A stretch of 64,000 nucleotides of DNA from Flavobacteriales bacterium (GCA_011525015.1 WTJC01000036.1:1-64000); one strand, 5' to 3'; shown: positions 1-9,253, counted from the first letter of the stretch. Notes: generated from the sequence alone by a model not told the origin. A program made the numbers and translations.

Positions 1-1273
1 CTAACAACCACATTTCATCTTGCTCCTCATAAAGCTGGAAATTGGTGTTGACCATTTCAATGATTTGAATTCCCTTATCTGCCATGTTTTCAAAAGTGTC
101 CATACCATTGTTTTTAAAGCCTTGTCTTGTCCTGTGTATGTTGAATTGGTTTGAGAAATCAACTCCAAAATCAGCGGATAATTGTTCGGCTCCATACATA
201 AACCCTAACAATCCACCCCAGGTGGCCGTAGGATTATCTGAGTCCCAGCCGCATAGTGCTCCTATTTTGACCGTTTCTTTAAAATCACCTTCCCCATAAA
301 AATAGCTGATCATTCCTGCACCAAAATTGATTCCAGCTGCAAAGCAACCTTGACAAATGGTGTCGGTTGTGGCCATTTTATAATTGTCCTCTTGGTTGAT
401 TTGGTATTTAAGGTGAAGTTGATCTCTAGTTTCTTCCCAGCTTTTACCTTCGAGATAATTTGATTTTACAAAGTCATACATTTTTGCAGGATATCCAGCA
501 TCATCCATTTTGGATCTAGCCTCTTCGGCCATTCCAAAAATTCGGTCTTTTGGACTTTGGTCTGAGGGAACAGCTCCAAGGGCATAGAGGCGCACATAGA
601 ATTCTGATATTTCAGCAGCCTCTTCTCGTGCAGTCGTGCGTATGGGTAAGTGTGCTAAATCGACCGCAATTTCAGGATATCCAGGTGCATAAAAACCAAA
701 AATTTCAGTAGTCAATTGGGCGTCAATCATATTAAAGTTCGAGTTCAGTTCTGGGTCTGAAGTCATTGGTGGTACTACGCCCTCACCCATTAAATCAAAA
801 GCAGTTTGATTAGAAACCCATAGGTAGTTTTCTTCTTCGGCTTTGATGTGCTTGAGCCAGCCGTTTTTAATTTGTTCACCACTTAGTTTAGGTGTTTTAT
901 TTTCCAGTAATAATTCTTGATAGATGTATTCGATGTCTGTATCGTCATCTGCTCCCCAAAGACTATCTCCTTCGGCGTAGATAAAATCAATATTTTGAGA
1001 ATAGTTGTTCGAACCCCACAAATTCGGTAAATCTTGAGCTCCCCAATTATCACGAGTATAGAATTCAGAAGAGGTGTTGGGGGTGTCAAAACCAATTTTA
1101 TCCATTTCAGTAATCAGTCCTGTCCAATTGGCGATACATTGTCCTAGCCAAAATCCATGAAGTTGATTTTTATAGTCGCTTTTTGAAATTTCGATATAAT
1201 CATCAGAGGTCGGGGCACATGAGTTTAGCAGAGCTAATGCAAAGCAAATAAAGAAGATCTTGATAGTTTTCAT
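1..1273 (-). CDS. Secreted ADP-ribosylglycohydrolase-fold lipoprotein (partial, C-terminus cut by window edge)
   Basis: The frame is open from an ATG at 1273 down to base 2, about 424 codons, with no stop in the window. The N-terminus is a lipoprotein signal: a basic start, a hydrophobic stretch and the lipobox LLNSC, so the protein should be anchored in a membrane outside the cytoplasm. After it comes a segment typical of ADP-ribosylglycohydrolase-fold proteins (GFWLGQCIANWTG). Two acidic clusters match the family's metal sites: DDDTD at residues 109-113 and the later GWDSDN (D344, D346), followed by GGLLGFMYG. Known members remove ADP-ribose from proteins or nucleotides in the cytoplasm. 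A secreted lipoprotein next to sugar genes suggests another substrate, perhaps a glycan furanoside, but that is inference. It diverges from the xyl operon with 111 bp between them. Confidence 0.85.
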   Translation of the reverse strand, partial: MKTIKIFFICFALALLNSCAPTSDDYIEISKSDYKNQLHGFWLGQCIANWTGLITEMDKIGFDTPNTSSEFYTRDNWGAQDLPNLWGSNNYSQNIDFIYAEGDSLWGADDDTDIEYIYQELLLENKTPKLSGEQIKNGWLKHIKAEEENYLWVSNQTAFDLMGEGVVPPMTSDPELNSNFNMIDAQLTTEIFGFYAPGYPEIAVDLAHLPIRTTAREEAAEISEFYVRLYALGAVPSDQSPKDRIFGMAEEARSKMDDAGYPAKMYDFVKSNYLEGKSWEETRDQLHLKYQINQEDNYKMATTDTICQGCFAAGINFGAGMISYFYGEGDFKETVKIGALCGWDSDNPTATWGGLLGFMYGAEQLSADFGVDFSNQFNIHRTRQGFKNNGMDTFENMADKGIQIIEMVNTNFQLYEEQDEMWLL

Positions 1274-1384
1274 GATTAGTTAGTTTCTAACAAAATACAA
1301 ATTTGAAATGAAATCGTATTTACTGAAAAGAATGACTTCTATTTTATAACTTTAAGCGACTAACTAAATCTAAACATCTCAAAG
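1274..1384. promoter_or_regulatory. Divergent promoter region between the ADP-ribosylglycohydrolase-fold gene and the xyl operon
   Basis: This 111-bp AT-rich spacer must hold both promoters. On the plus strand TAACTTTA at 1347-1354 is one base from the Bacteroidota -7 box TAnnTTTG, but I see no good -33 partner. Both leaders carry ACTAACTAA: minus strand at 1276-1284 just before the ATG, and plus strand at 1359-1367. The same core occurs in the susC leader. Confidence 0.3.
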
Positions 1385-2500
1385 GTGAAAAGCGCTAAAT
1401 TTTTATTTGCGTTGATGCTGTGTCTGAGTTTTTCAGGCTTCACATCAAATCTAAATGCACAGCAAGACAAAACAAAAGTTTTCTTAATTACCCTCGACGG
1501 CCTGAGATGGCAGGAGCTTTTCACGGGAGTTGATTCTGTTTTAGTTCACACTAAATCTTTCACCTCAAATCCGAAACAACTTGAAGAATTTATGAGCCCT
1601 ACTTCTGTTCAAGAAAAAAGAGCCTCCTTAATGCCTTTTGTGTGGAATTCGGTGGTAAAAATGGGTACAGTATACGGAAATCGTCATTTTCAAAACAAGG
1701 TCAACCTGACCAATAAAATGTGGTTTTCCTATCCTGGATACAATGAAATACTAACAGGAAAAGCAGATGATGAGCGCATCACCTCAAACTCCAAAATCAA
1801 CAATCCTAATGTGACCGTGCTTGAAGAGTATCAGCAAATCGCAAAAAGACCCTACGCGAGTGCAGCTTTCGGAAGTTGGGATGTATTTCCCTTTATTGTC
1901 AATGAAGAACGCTCTGGAGTATATGTCAATGCAGGTTTTGAGCCTGCAAATCACCAGGCACTGAGCCCTGAGGAAAGACTTTTAAATGATCTACAACAAC
2001 AAGTACCAAGCCCATGGTCAACTGTTCGTTTAGATGGATTTACGCATCAGTACGCCAAAGCGTTTATCAAAAAATACCATCCAGATTTGGTATACATCGC
2101 TTACGGTGAGACCGACGATTTTGCGCATAACGGAAACTATGAAGCCTATATAAAGGCGACTCACAATACTGATGCCTTATTAAAAGAACTATGGGAACTT
2201 ACTCAAAATGATGACTTTTATCGCAATCAAACCTTGTTTATTATTACCACAGACCACGGTAGAGGAACTGTTCCTATTGAGAGTTGGAAATCTCACGGCG
2301 CCTCAGTCTCTGGTGCCGACCAGACTTGGATCATGATTTATGGTGCTGGAGTAGAGCCGCAAGGAGAGCTTCAAAATCAGGGGCAGTTTTACGCGAATCA
2401 AATCGCTCCAACCATTCGAAAAATCATGGGTTTAGAAAACAAAGGAGTAGACCAAGGTTTCGGAAAAACCTTGGATATTAGATTAAATCATACAAATTAA
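1385..2500 (+). CDS. Secreted alkaline-phosphatase-superfamily phosphodiesterase/phosphatase-like enzyme
   Basis: This 371-aa protein starts at a GTG, which gives a clean signal peptide ending in NLNAQ. It has the layout of the alkaline phosphatase/nucleotide pyrophosphatase superfamily: LDGLRWQELF with a first metal aspartate, a nucleophile loop FSYPGYNEILTG (candidate Ser115), GETDDFAHNG with metal Asp/His, and TTDHGRG (D290, H291). Such enzymes hydrolyse phosphate mono- or diesters, or sulfate esters in relatives. The formylglycine-forming motif of sulfatases (CxPxR) is absent, so a sulfatase role is unlikely. The gene lies 7 bp before xylB and probably shares its transcript, which places it in the sugar locus although its substrate is unknown. 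Confidence 0.8.
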   Translation: MKSAKFLFALMLCLSFSGFTSNLNAQQDKTKVFLITLDGLRWQELFTGVDSVLVHTKSFTSNPKQLEEFMSPTSVQEKRASLMPFVWNSVVKMGTVYGNRHFQNKVNLTNKMWFSYPGYNEILTGKADDERITSNSKINNPNVTVLEEYQQIAKRPYASAAFGSWDVFPFIVNEERSGVYVNAGFEPANHQALSPEERLLNDLQQQVPSPWSTVRLDGFTHQYAKAFIKKYHPDLVYIAYGETDDFAHNGNYEAYIKATHNTDALLKELWELTQNDDFYRNQTLFIITTDHGRGTVPIESWKSHGASVSGADQTWIMIYGAGVEPQGELQNQGQFYANQIAPTIRKIMGLENKGVDQGFGKTLDIRLNHTN

Positions 2501-2507
2501 CAGTAGT

Positions 2508-3995
2508 ATGGAAAAGTATTTTTTGGGATTGGATATAGGGAGTTCTTCGGTGAAAGCCGCATTAGTTGAAGTTAATTCGGGAGAATGCAAGGCATCCATT
2601 TCAAAACCAGAACAAGAAATGCAAATCATTGCAGCGCATCAAATGTGGGCTGAACAAGACCCCGACTTGTGGTGGCGTATTTGCTGTGATTGTATTAAAG
2701 CGTTAAGAGAAGAGCATCAATTGCATGCAGAACAAATTATTGGGGTTGGTATTTCTTATCAGATGCATGGTTTGGTCACCTTAGATGTCAATGGTAACCT
2801 CCTCAGACCTTCGATTATTTGGTGCGACGGAAGAGCTGTTTCCTATGGTGAAAAGGCCTTTGAACAATTAGGGGAAACCTACAGTGCTGCTCATTTATTG
2901 AATGCGCCAGGAAATTTCACTGCTGCAAAGCTAAAATGGGTAAAAGAAAATGAACCACAGATCTTCGATAAGATTGACAAAATCATGCTTCCAGGGGATT
3001 ACATTGCCTATCGATTTACTGGGGTCATCAATACGACAATTAGCGGACTCTCTGAGGGTATTTTTTGGGATTTCGAAGGAAATAGAGTAGCTGATGCACT
3101 CTTAGAAAATCTCGGTATCCCAAGCAGGTATTTACCAGATCTTGTAGACACTTTTAGTGAGCAGTCTAAAGTAAGTGCAAAAGGAGCTCAGGAATCTGCC
3201 CTACTTGAAGGAACTCCAATTTTGTATAGAGCTGGTGATCAGCCCAATAATGCACTCTCTTTGAACGTATTGAATTCAGGAGATATTGCAGCCACTGCAG
3301 GTACTTCTGGAGTAGTCTACGCCGTTACTGATCAAAAAAAGACCAAAGAATTAAAGCGCATCAACAATTTTGCCCACGTGAATCACAGTGCTCAGCACAC
3401 AAGTATAGGTAAGTTGCTGTGTATTAATGGTTGTGGGATATTGTACAAGTGGATCAAAGAGAATTTAGACCTGGAATCTTATGTGCAGATGAATGAATTA
3501 GCTGCTAAAGTTCCTCAGGGGTCTGATGGTCTTTTAGTCTTTCCTTTTGGAAACGGCCCAGAGCGTATGTTTGAGAATAAGCCAATGAATTTTGAGCTAA
3601 GAGGAATGCAATTTAACCGGCATGATAAGGCCACCATTTGTAGAGCTGCACTCGAGGGCATTGCTTTCTCATTTTATTACGGAATCAAGATACTTTTAGA
3701 AGACGGAATACCAGATGGGGTCATCAAAGCTGGAAACGACAATTTATTTCAAGCAGAAATTTTCGGTCAAACAATTGCGGACTTAACACAGCTCGAAATC
3801 CAAATCTATGATACAACAGGAGCAATAGGTGCTGCTCGTGCGTGTCAGATGGTGAGCTTCGGTCAAGAGCAGTTCTCACAAAGCATTGAAAAAAACGATT
3901 TTGTTCGTAGCTTTCATCCCAAGGTGGAAAACGAAGACATCATTGAGGTATACAACAATTGGGAATTCATCATAACTAATCAACTTAATAACTAA
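2508..3995 (+). CDS. xylB: Xylulokinase
   Basis: This is a full-length FGGY-family sugar kinase (495 aa). The N-terminal phosphate-binding segment is FLGLDIGSSSVKAAL. The catalytic aspartate is probably D244 in AGDQPNN, and the ATP-site part near residues 405-445 carries KAGNDNLFQAEIFGQ and TTGAIGAARAC. It phosphorylates D-xylulose to xylulose-5-phosphate in the cytoplasm. Gene order with xylose isomerase 7 bp downstream identifies the sugar better than sequence alone, since FGGY kinases for other sugars look alike. The xylulose-5-phosphate made here feeds the pentose phosphate pathway, where ribulose-phosphate epimerase (22887-23543) also acts. The preceding gene ends 7 bp upstream. Confidence 0.93.
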   Translation: MEKYFLGLDIGSSSVKAALVEVNSGECKASISKPEQEMQIIAAHQMWAEQDPDLWWRICCDCIKALREEHQLHAEQIIGVGISYQMHGLVTLDVNGNLLRPSIIWCDGRAVSYGEKAFEQLGETYSAAHLLNAPGNFTAAKLKWVKENEPQIFDKIDKIMLPGDYIAYRFTGVINTTISGLSEGIFWDFEGNRVADALLENLGIPSRYLPDLVDTFSEQSKVSAKGAQESALLEGTPILYRAGDQPNNALSLNVLNSGDIAATAGTSGVVYAVTDQKKTKELKRINNFAHVNHSAQHTSIGKLLCINGCGILYKWIKENLDLESYVQMNELAAKVPQGSDGLLVFPFGNGPERMFENKPMNFELRGMQFNRHDKATICRAALEGIAFSFYYGIKILLEDGIPDGVIKAGNDNLFQAEIFGQTIADLTQLEIQIYDTTGAIGAARACQMVSFGQEQFSQSIEKNDFVRSFHPKVENEDIIEVYNNWEFIITNQLNN

Positions 3996-4002
3996 ATAAA
4001 TT

Positions 4003-5328
4003 ATGGCTTTAATAGGTGATAAAGAATATTTTAAAGGAATAAATGAAATCAAATACGAGGGAAGAGATTCAGATAATCCCTTGGCTTATAAATACTACGA
4101 TCCAGATCGAATCGTTGCGGGTAAAACCCTTCGAGAGCATTTTAAATTTGCCGTAGCTTATTGGCATTCGTTCTGCGGAACCGGAGCTGATCCTTTTGGC
4201 CCAGGAACTCAAATTTATGAGTGGGATGCTCCATCTGATCCTATTCAGGCGGCAAAAGAAAAGGCAGATGCGGCCTTTGAATTTATTACCAAACTCGGAT
4301 TTGATTACTTCTGTTTCCACGATTATGATTTGATAAGAGAGGGTTCAAATTGGAGTGAATCTGAGTCGAGATTAACGAGTATTGTGGATTACATCAACCA
4401 GAAAAAGAAGGCTTCTGGTGTTAAGGTGTTGTGGGGTACTGCAAATTGTTTTTCGAATCCACGATACATGAACGGTGCTGCTACGAATCCAGATTTTAAT
4501 GTAGTGGCCAATGCCGGAGCTCAAGTCAAATTAGCCTTGGATGCTACAATGGCTTTAGGTGGTGAAAATTATGTTTTCTGGGGTGGTCGTGAAGGCTATA
4601 TGTCGCTGCTCAATACAGACATCAAAAGAGAACTAGACCATATGGCACAGTTTTTAGCTATGGCAAGAGATTACGCCAGAGGTCAAGGCTTTAAAGGAAC
4701 CTTTTTTATCGAACCCAAACCAATGGAGCCAATGAAGCATCAATACGATTTTGATGCAGCTACGGTTATTGGGTTTTTAAATCAGTACGGATTGGCCGAT
4801 GATTTTAAAATTAATTTGGAATTTAATCACGCCACCCTTGCGAGTCACACCATGCAACACGAGATGGCTGTAGCCGGATCTAATGGTATGCTCGGGAGTA
4901 TCGATGCAAACCGCGGTGACTATCAAAACGGTTGGGATACCGATCAATTTCCGAATAATCTCGTTGAGGTAACAGAAGCCATGCTTGTCTTTTTACAATA
5001 CGGAGGCCTTCAAGGTGGTGGAATCAATTTTGATGCTAAAATTCGCAGGAATTCAACAGACCAAAAGGATATCTTTTATGCGCATATTGGAGGGGTAGAT
5101 ACCTTTGCGCGAAGTATTATTGCTGCTGATAAAATCATTTCTTCTTCGGAGTATCAAAAATTAAGAGATGAGCGTTATCATTCGTTTGACAGTGCTTCTG
5201 GAAAAGATTTTGAACAAGGGCGATTGCAACTTAAAGATTTGTTTGATATCGCGGCACGAAATGGTGAGCCCAAACGAATCTCAGGTCGTCAAGAGTACTT
5301 CGAAAATATTGTAAACCAATATATTTAA
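4003..5328 (+). CDS. xylA: Xylose isomerase
   Basis: The protein has 441 residues, the size of class II xylose isomerases. Conserved elements are the catalytic histidine H106 in FCFHDYD and the metal-binding FIEPKPMEP (E237), then [13 protein letters not shown]-like and [17 protein letters not shown] segments that hold the remaining metal ligands. It interconverts D-xylose and D-xylulose with Mg2+, Mn2+ or Co2+. It is last in the operon after xylB. Its stop codon overlaps the stop of the convergent Nudix regulator by 4 bp, so there is no room for a terminator between them. No xylose transporter lies next to it in this window. Confidence 0.96.
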   Translation: MALIGDKEYFKGINEIKYEGRDSDNPLAYKYYDPDRIVAGKTLREHFKFAVAYWHSFCGTGADPFGPGTQIYEWDAPSDPIQAAKEKADAAFEFITKLGFDYFCFHDYDLIREGSNWSESESRLTSIVDYINQKKKASGVKVLWGTANCFSNPRYMNGAATNPDFNVVANAGAQVKLALDATMALGGENYVFWGGREGYMSLLNTDIKRELDHMAQFLAMARDYARGQGFKGTFFIEPKPMEPMKHQYDFDAATVIGFLNQYGLADDFKINLEFNHATLASHTMQHEMAVAGSNGMLGSIDANRGDYQNGWDTDQFPNNLVEVTEAMLVFLQYGGLQGGGINFDAKIRRNSTDQKDIFYAHIGGVDTFARSIIAADKIISSSEYQKLRDERYHSFDSASGKDFEQGRLQLKDLFDIAARNGEPKRISGRQEYFENIVNQYI

Positions 5329-6038
5329 ACAGGTTTAAAACTATATAGGTAAGGTGCTTTGTGTGCTTTGCCTGTGTATTTTTTTTCGTGTCGAACCAAG
5401 ATATCTTTAGCCAAGATTTTTCGTTGAAACGCAGTTCTGACCAATTTTTTTTGAAGAATACTCTCGTAGACGTTTTGAAGGTCTTTCATGGTGAATTTTT
5501 CTGGCAATAAATTCATGCCCACCAATTTTTCGTCTATGTTTTTTTGAAGTACTTCTAGAGCTTTTGATACCATTTCTTTGTGGTCTAGCATTAGTTCAGG
5601 CAATTCATCAAGACCGTACCATCCAACTGAATCAGAGAGTTCATCGGGTTCAAGGCTTACATCTTCAAAATTGATTAATGCATAGTAACAAACGCTTATA
5701 AAGCGGCCTAAGAGCCAATGGTCATCTTTGATTTGATGGTCGTGTACCTCGCAAATGTCTTTTAGTACTTTTTTATCTCTTCTGTTTTGGTGTCCAAACG
5801 TATGGCATTGCTCTAATTGAATGTCACTTATTCCTGTTCGGTTTTGAACGCCCTGGTAAACGGCTTCATCTAAATTTTGATTGTGTCGAACAAATCCACC
5901 AGGTAAGGCAAAGTGATTGGTTTTTTGGTATTCCAAAATCACAATTTTCAATTCAGTACCATTGAACCCAAAAATGACAGCGTCATAGGCCAGATGTGGA
6001 ATGAAATCCTCTTTTTTGGGAAGTACTATTTTTTTCAT
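5325..6038 (-). CDS. Nudix-fold transcriptional regulator (NrtR/AraR-like) with degenerate catalytic box
   Basis: The protein has 237 aa. Residues 10-150 look like a Nudix domain ([16 protein letters not shown]) and residues 165-237 like a winged helix-turn-helix. This is the architecture of NrtR-type regulators and of the arabinose regulator AraR of Bacteroides. In the Nudix box the catalytic positions are lost: Q54 for Glu, Q62 and G63 for Arg-Glu, N66 and R67 for Glu-Glu. It should therefore bind a ligand without hydrolysing it. The surroundings (xylose isomerase and kinase, esterase, PUL) suggest a sugar or sugar-phosphate effector. A perfect inverted repeat at 6074-6096, between this gene and the divergent esterase, is its likely operator. 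Repressor or activator cannot be told from the sequence. Confidence 0.85.
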   Translation of the reverse strand: MKKIVLPKKEDFIPHLAYDAVIFGFNGTELKIVILEYQKTNHFALPGGFVRHNQNLDEAVYQGVQNRTGISDIQLEQCHTFGHQNRRDKKVLKDICEVHDHQIKDDHWLLGRFISVCYYALINFEDVSLEPDELSDSVGWYGLDELPELMLDHKEMVSKALEVLQKNIDEKLVGMNLLPEKFTMKDLQNVYESILQKKLVRTAFQRKILAKDILVRHEKKYTGKAHKAPYLYSFKPV

Positions 6039-6073
6039 CGTCGTAAATATAAACTAATTCACATTTGTTGTAT

Positions 6074-6096
6074 TATTGTATCTAACCGATACAATA
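6074..6096. promoter_or_regulatory. Inverted repeat, candidate operator of the Nudix regulator
   Basis: TATTGTATC (6074-6082) and GATACAATA (6088-6096) are perfect 9-bp inverted arms separated by TAACC. The repeat sits in the 64-bp gap between the divergent Nudix-regulator and carboxylesterase genes and ends 6 bp before the esterase ATG. Size and symmetry fit a dimeric winged-helix repressor. I found no second copy upstream of xylB, of the 1385 gene or of susC. Confidence 0.65.
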
Positions 6097-6102
6097 GAAA
6101 AA

Positions 6103-7728
6103 ATGAAAAATATTTTTCTTGCCTTTTTCGCAGGAGTGCTGATAGCCAACGCACAAAATCCAAATGCTTTTGCCGTTCAGGTAGAAACAGATAAAGGTGT
6201 CATAGAAGGAAGTTATGATACCCACACGGGTGTACAAACCTATTTAGGAGTTCCTTTTGCTCAGCCGCCAGTTGGAGCATTGAGGTGGAAGGCACCTGTT
6301 GAAATGCAAAATTGGCAGGGTGTCAAAGAAACCAAAAAATTTGGACCTCGACCTATGCAGCCTTTAGTCTTTGGCGATATGAAATCCAGATCTGCTGGGG
6401 TAAGTGAAGACTGCCTTTATCTAAATATTTGGACCACCGCTGATCGAAATACCAAAAATTTACCCGTATTAGTTTATTTCTATGGGGGAGGTAATGTTGC
6501 AGGTGATGCATCTGAGTATCGCTATGATGGCGAGAGCATGTCCAAAAAAGGTATCGTTGTGGTTACTGTGAATTACCGCTTGAATGTATTTGGCTATTTG
6601 GCACATCCCGAACTCAGCGAAGAAGCCTCATATAAAGCCTCTGGGAATTATGGCTTGTTAGATCAGCTTCAAGCCTTAAAATGGGTAGGTCGAAATATAG
6701 CTCAATTTGGAGGTGACCCCGACAATGTGACCATTGCAGGTGAGTCTGCAGGTTCTATTTCTGTCAGTGCACAGATGGCTTCGCCCTTGAGTAAAGAATT
6801 CATAGATAAAGCGATAGGTGAGAGTGGTGCAGCCATTAATCCTACCATGACACCAGTGACCCTTGACCAAGCCGAAAAAGAAGGTGAGAAATTCTTAGCG
6901 CAATTCGAAATCAATTCAATTGAAGAATTGAGATCCTTGTCTACCAGAGCAATTTATGAGATGTATAAAGAATCTGGCCGTTTTGGTTTTCCCATGGTGG
7001 TGGATGGCTATTTTCTCCCAAAATCGTTAAATGATATCTTTAACGAAGGGAGTCAGGCTCAAATACCCCTCTTATTGGGGTGGAATTCTGCTGAAATCCC
7101 TGCGCAGGCGATGATGCAAGATCAAGAATTGACAGAATCGAATTTTAATAAAACCATAGAATTCTTGTATCCCGATGAACATCGAAAAGTTCAGAAACTC
7201 TATGCGCCAGATAAAAACGATCCTCGAGGAGTAGAACGCATGGCAACGCGCTTGGCATCAGATCGATTCATTGTTTACAGCTCGTATAAGTGGTATGACC
7301 TGCATCGCAAAAATAGTGATCAGCCTATTTATCGCTATTTGTACGCCAAGCACAGACCTCCGTTGAAAAATGCAAATTTAGTGGCAGGATTTGCCGGCGG
7401 AACAAGAGAGCGTTCCGAAGATGATACAGTACTAACGGAACCTATTGGAGCACCTCATGCGTGCGAAATTGAGTACGCCATGGGTAACTTGCATTTAGTT
7501 GATGACTATCAGTGGACGGCCGAGGACTTTGTGGTGTCAGAGACCTTTCAAAATTACTTTGCTAATTTTATTAAAACCGGAGATCCAAATGCTGAGGGAA
7601 TGGCCATTTGGCCTAACGCCAATGTGAAGGGGAATCCTGAAGTGATGGTTATCAATACCCGAAGTGCAGCAGAAACTGCCGATAGCGATAAGCGGTTTAA
7701 ATTTTTAGATACTCAGTATGATCAATAA
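6103..7728 (+). CDS. Secreted type-B carboxylesterase
   Basis: A longer frame begins at a TTG at 6076, but the ATG at 6103 gives a proper signal peptide (MKNIFLAFFAGVLIANAQ) and leaves the operator outside the gene, so I use 6103 (541 aa). It is an alpha/beta-hydrolase of the carboxylesterase type-B family: YGGGN oxyanion region, the nucleophile Ser215 in GESAGS, probable acid Glu331 in NSAEIP, and His452 in GAPHACE. It should hydrolyse carboxylic esters in the periplasm, for example acetyl or feruloyl groups on a polysaccharide. It overlaps the DUF1593 gene by 11 bp and is probably co-transcribed with it. Confidence 0.9.
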   Translation: MKNIFLAFFAGVLIANAQNPNAFAVQVETDKGVIEGSYDTHTGVQTYLGVPFAQPPVGALRWKAPVEMQNWQGVKETKKFGPRPMQPLVFGDMKSRSAGVSEDCLYLNIWTTADRNTKNLPVLVYFYGGGNVAGDASEYRYDGESMSKKGIVVVTVNYRLNVFGYLAHPELSEEASYKASGNYGLLDQLQALKWVGRNIAQFGGDPDNVTIAGESAGSISVSAQMASPLSKEFIDKAIGESGAAINPTMTPVTLDQAEKEGEKFLAQFEINSIEELRSLSTRAIYEMYKESGRFGFPMVVDGYFLPKSLNDIFNEGSQAQIPLLLGWNSAEIPAQAMMQDQELTESNFNKTIEFLYPDEHRKVQKLYAPDKNDPRGVERMATRLASDRFIVYSSYKWYDLHRKNSDQPIYRYLYAKHRPPLKNANLVAGFAGGTRERSEDDTVLTEPIGAPHACEIEYAMGNLHLVDDYQWTAEDFVVSETFQNYFANFIKTGDPNAEGMAIWPNANVKGNPEVMVINTRSAAETADSDKRFKFLDTQYDQ

Positions 7729-9253
7729 ATTAAAATGTTTCTTTTTTGTTAGCATCTTTTTCATGCTCTCATGTGAAACAACTCCAGAGTCGACACAAGT
7801 TAAGAGTCAAAAGATTTTAGCGAGAACTATTATTACCACAGACGGAGAAATTGATGATATAGATTCATTTATACGCCTTTTACTATACGCTAATGAAATG
7901 TCTATAGAGGGCTTGGTTTACAGCAGCAGTCAATGGCATTACAAGGGAGACGGATTAGGTACTTCGTTTACTTCAGAAATGCAAATGACCAAAGAGCTTT
8001 ATGGGTCGAGAACTTCTTTGAGGTGGCCTGGAACGAATTGGATGCAAGATCTAATTTCAGCCTATGCTGAGGTTTATGACAATTTAAAAGTTCACGATTC
8101 AAATTATCCCCATCCTGATGAATTGCGCAATCAGATTTATGTAGGTAATATCGATTTTGAGGGAGAAATGAGCAAAGATACCGAGGGTTCTAATTTTATT
8201 AAGGCTAAACTCTTAGATGATGATAGGTCTCCACTTTATTTACAAGTTTGGGGAGGAACCAATACCATCGCTCGAGCCTTGAAATCTATCGAAGACGAGT
8301 TTTGGGGAACCTCTGCTTGGAATGAGGTCTATCAAAAAGTGACAGAGAAGGCCGTCATATATGCGATTCTAGATCAAGATGCTACCTATAAAAATTACAT
8401 CTCCAAAAAATGGCCAGATGTGAAAGTCTATTACAATAGCAATCAGTTTTGGAGTTTTGCTTATTTCTGGAAGCGTGTTGTTCCAGAAGATTATCAGTCG
8501 TATTTAAAGGCAGAATTTATGTCTGATCTGATTAATAATCACGGTCCATTACTAAAGAAATATTACAGCTATGGCGATGGGCAAAAACAAGAAGGAGATC
8601 CTGAGCACATACACGGTGATCCAAATCGATTGGTCAATGCGCAATGGGGAACTTTCGAGCCCTATGATTTTATCTCTGAAGGAGATTCTCCTGCTTTCTT
8701 GCATTTGGTTGATGTAGGACTTAAAAACCTAGAACACCCTGAATACGGTGGCTGGGGAGGTCGCTTGGTCCAATTGGATAGTACGCTTCCTTTCTGGTCT
8801 GATGGAGAACACATCTCAGAGTACAATCCATTTACAAAGACCATGGATTTGAGTTATGCACAAACACGATGGATTCCTGCAATTCAAAATGATTTTGCGG
8901 CAAGAGCGGATTGGTGTATTTCAGATTACAGCAGTGCCAATCACGCTCCGAGTTTTAAATTGGCAAAAACAAAAATTAAAGTGAGACCTTCGGAACAAAA
9001 TCAAATTGAATTAAAATACACGGTAGATGATCCTGACGCTGATCAGTGGAATATGTCTCACTTTTTTTATGATGAATTAAGTGAAGAAAAGATGTCAAAT
9101 TATCCAAAAGTATCCATTGAAAATGATCAAATTACTCTATCGGATTTTGACCCTGAAACCAAAGCTGGTATTTATCACTTAATTTTTGAGGTAAAAGATA
9201 GAGGTAGTCCACCTTTAAGCTCCTATCAACGCTTGCTTATTGAACTTGAATAA
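7718..9253 (+). CDS. DUF1593 nucleoside-hydrolase-like lipoprotein
   Basis: The protein has 511 aa. The N-terminus is a lipoprotein signal with lipobox FMLSC. Residues 34-330 resemble the DUF1593 domain, which has a nucleoside-hydrolase-like fold. The motif TTDGEIDDIDS contains D42, D46 and D47, matching the calcium-binding DxxxDD of nucleoside hydrolases. The C-terminal part (about residues 410-511) is a beta-rich domain like the C-terminal domain of the cellulose-binding protein Sde182. True nucleoside hydrolases cleave N-ribosides; the substrate of this secreted family is not known to me. Its place between an esterase and susC suggests that it acts on a sugar linkage. It overlaps the esterase gene by 11 bp. 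Confidence 0.85.
   Translation: MINKLKCFFFVSIFFMLSCETTPESTQVKSQKILARTIITTDGEIDDIDSFIRLLLYANEMSIEGLVYSSSQWHYKGDGLGTSFTSEMQMTKELYGSRTSLRWPGTNWMQDLISAYAEVYDNLKVHDSNYPHPDELRNQIYVGNIDFEGEMSKDTEGSNFIKAKLLDDDRSPLYLQVWGGTNTIARALKSIEDEFWGTSAWNEVYQKVTEKAVIYAILDQDATYKNYISKKWPDVKVYYNSNQFWSFAYFWKRVVPEDYQSYLKAEFMSDLINNHGPLLKKYYSYGDGQKQEGDPEHIHGDPNRLVNAQWGTFEPYDFISEGDSPAFLHLVDVGLKNLEHPEYGGWGGRLVQLDSTLPFWSDGEHISEYNPFTKTMDLSYAQTRWIPAIQNDFAARADWCISDYSSANHAPSFKLAKTKIKVRPSEQNQIELKYTVDDPDADQWNMSHFFYDELSEEKMSNYPKVSIENDQITLSDFDPETKAGIYHLIFEVKDRGSPPLSSYQRLLIELE

Noticed and set aside
883-1095. 70-codon minus-strand frame in the first gene
   Set aside because: It is out of frame with the lipoprotein gene, which is open through the whole region.
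6076-6102. Upstream TTG start for the carboxylesterase
   Set aside because: It would put the operator repeat inside the coding region and spoil the signal peptide.
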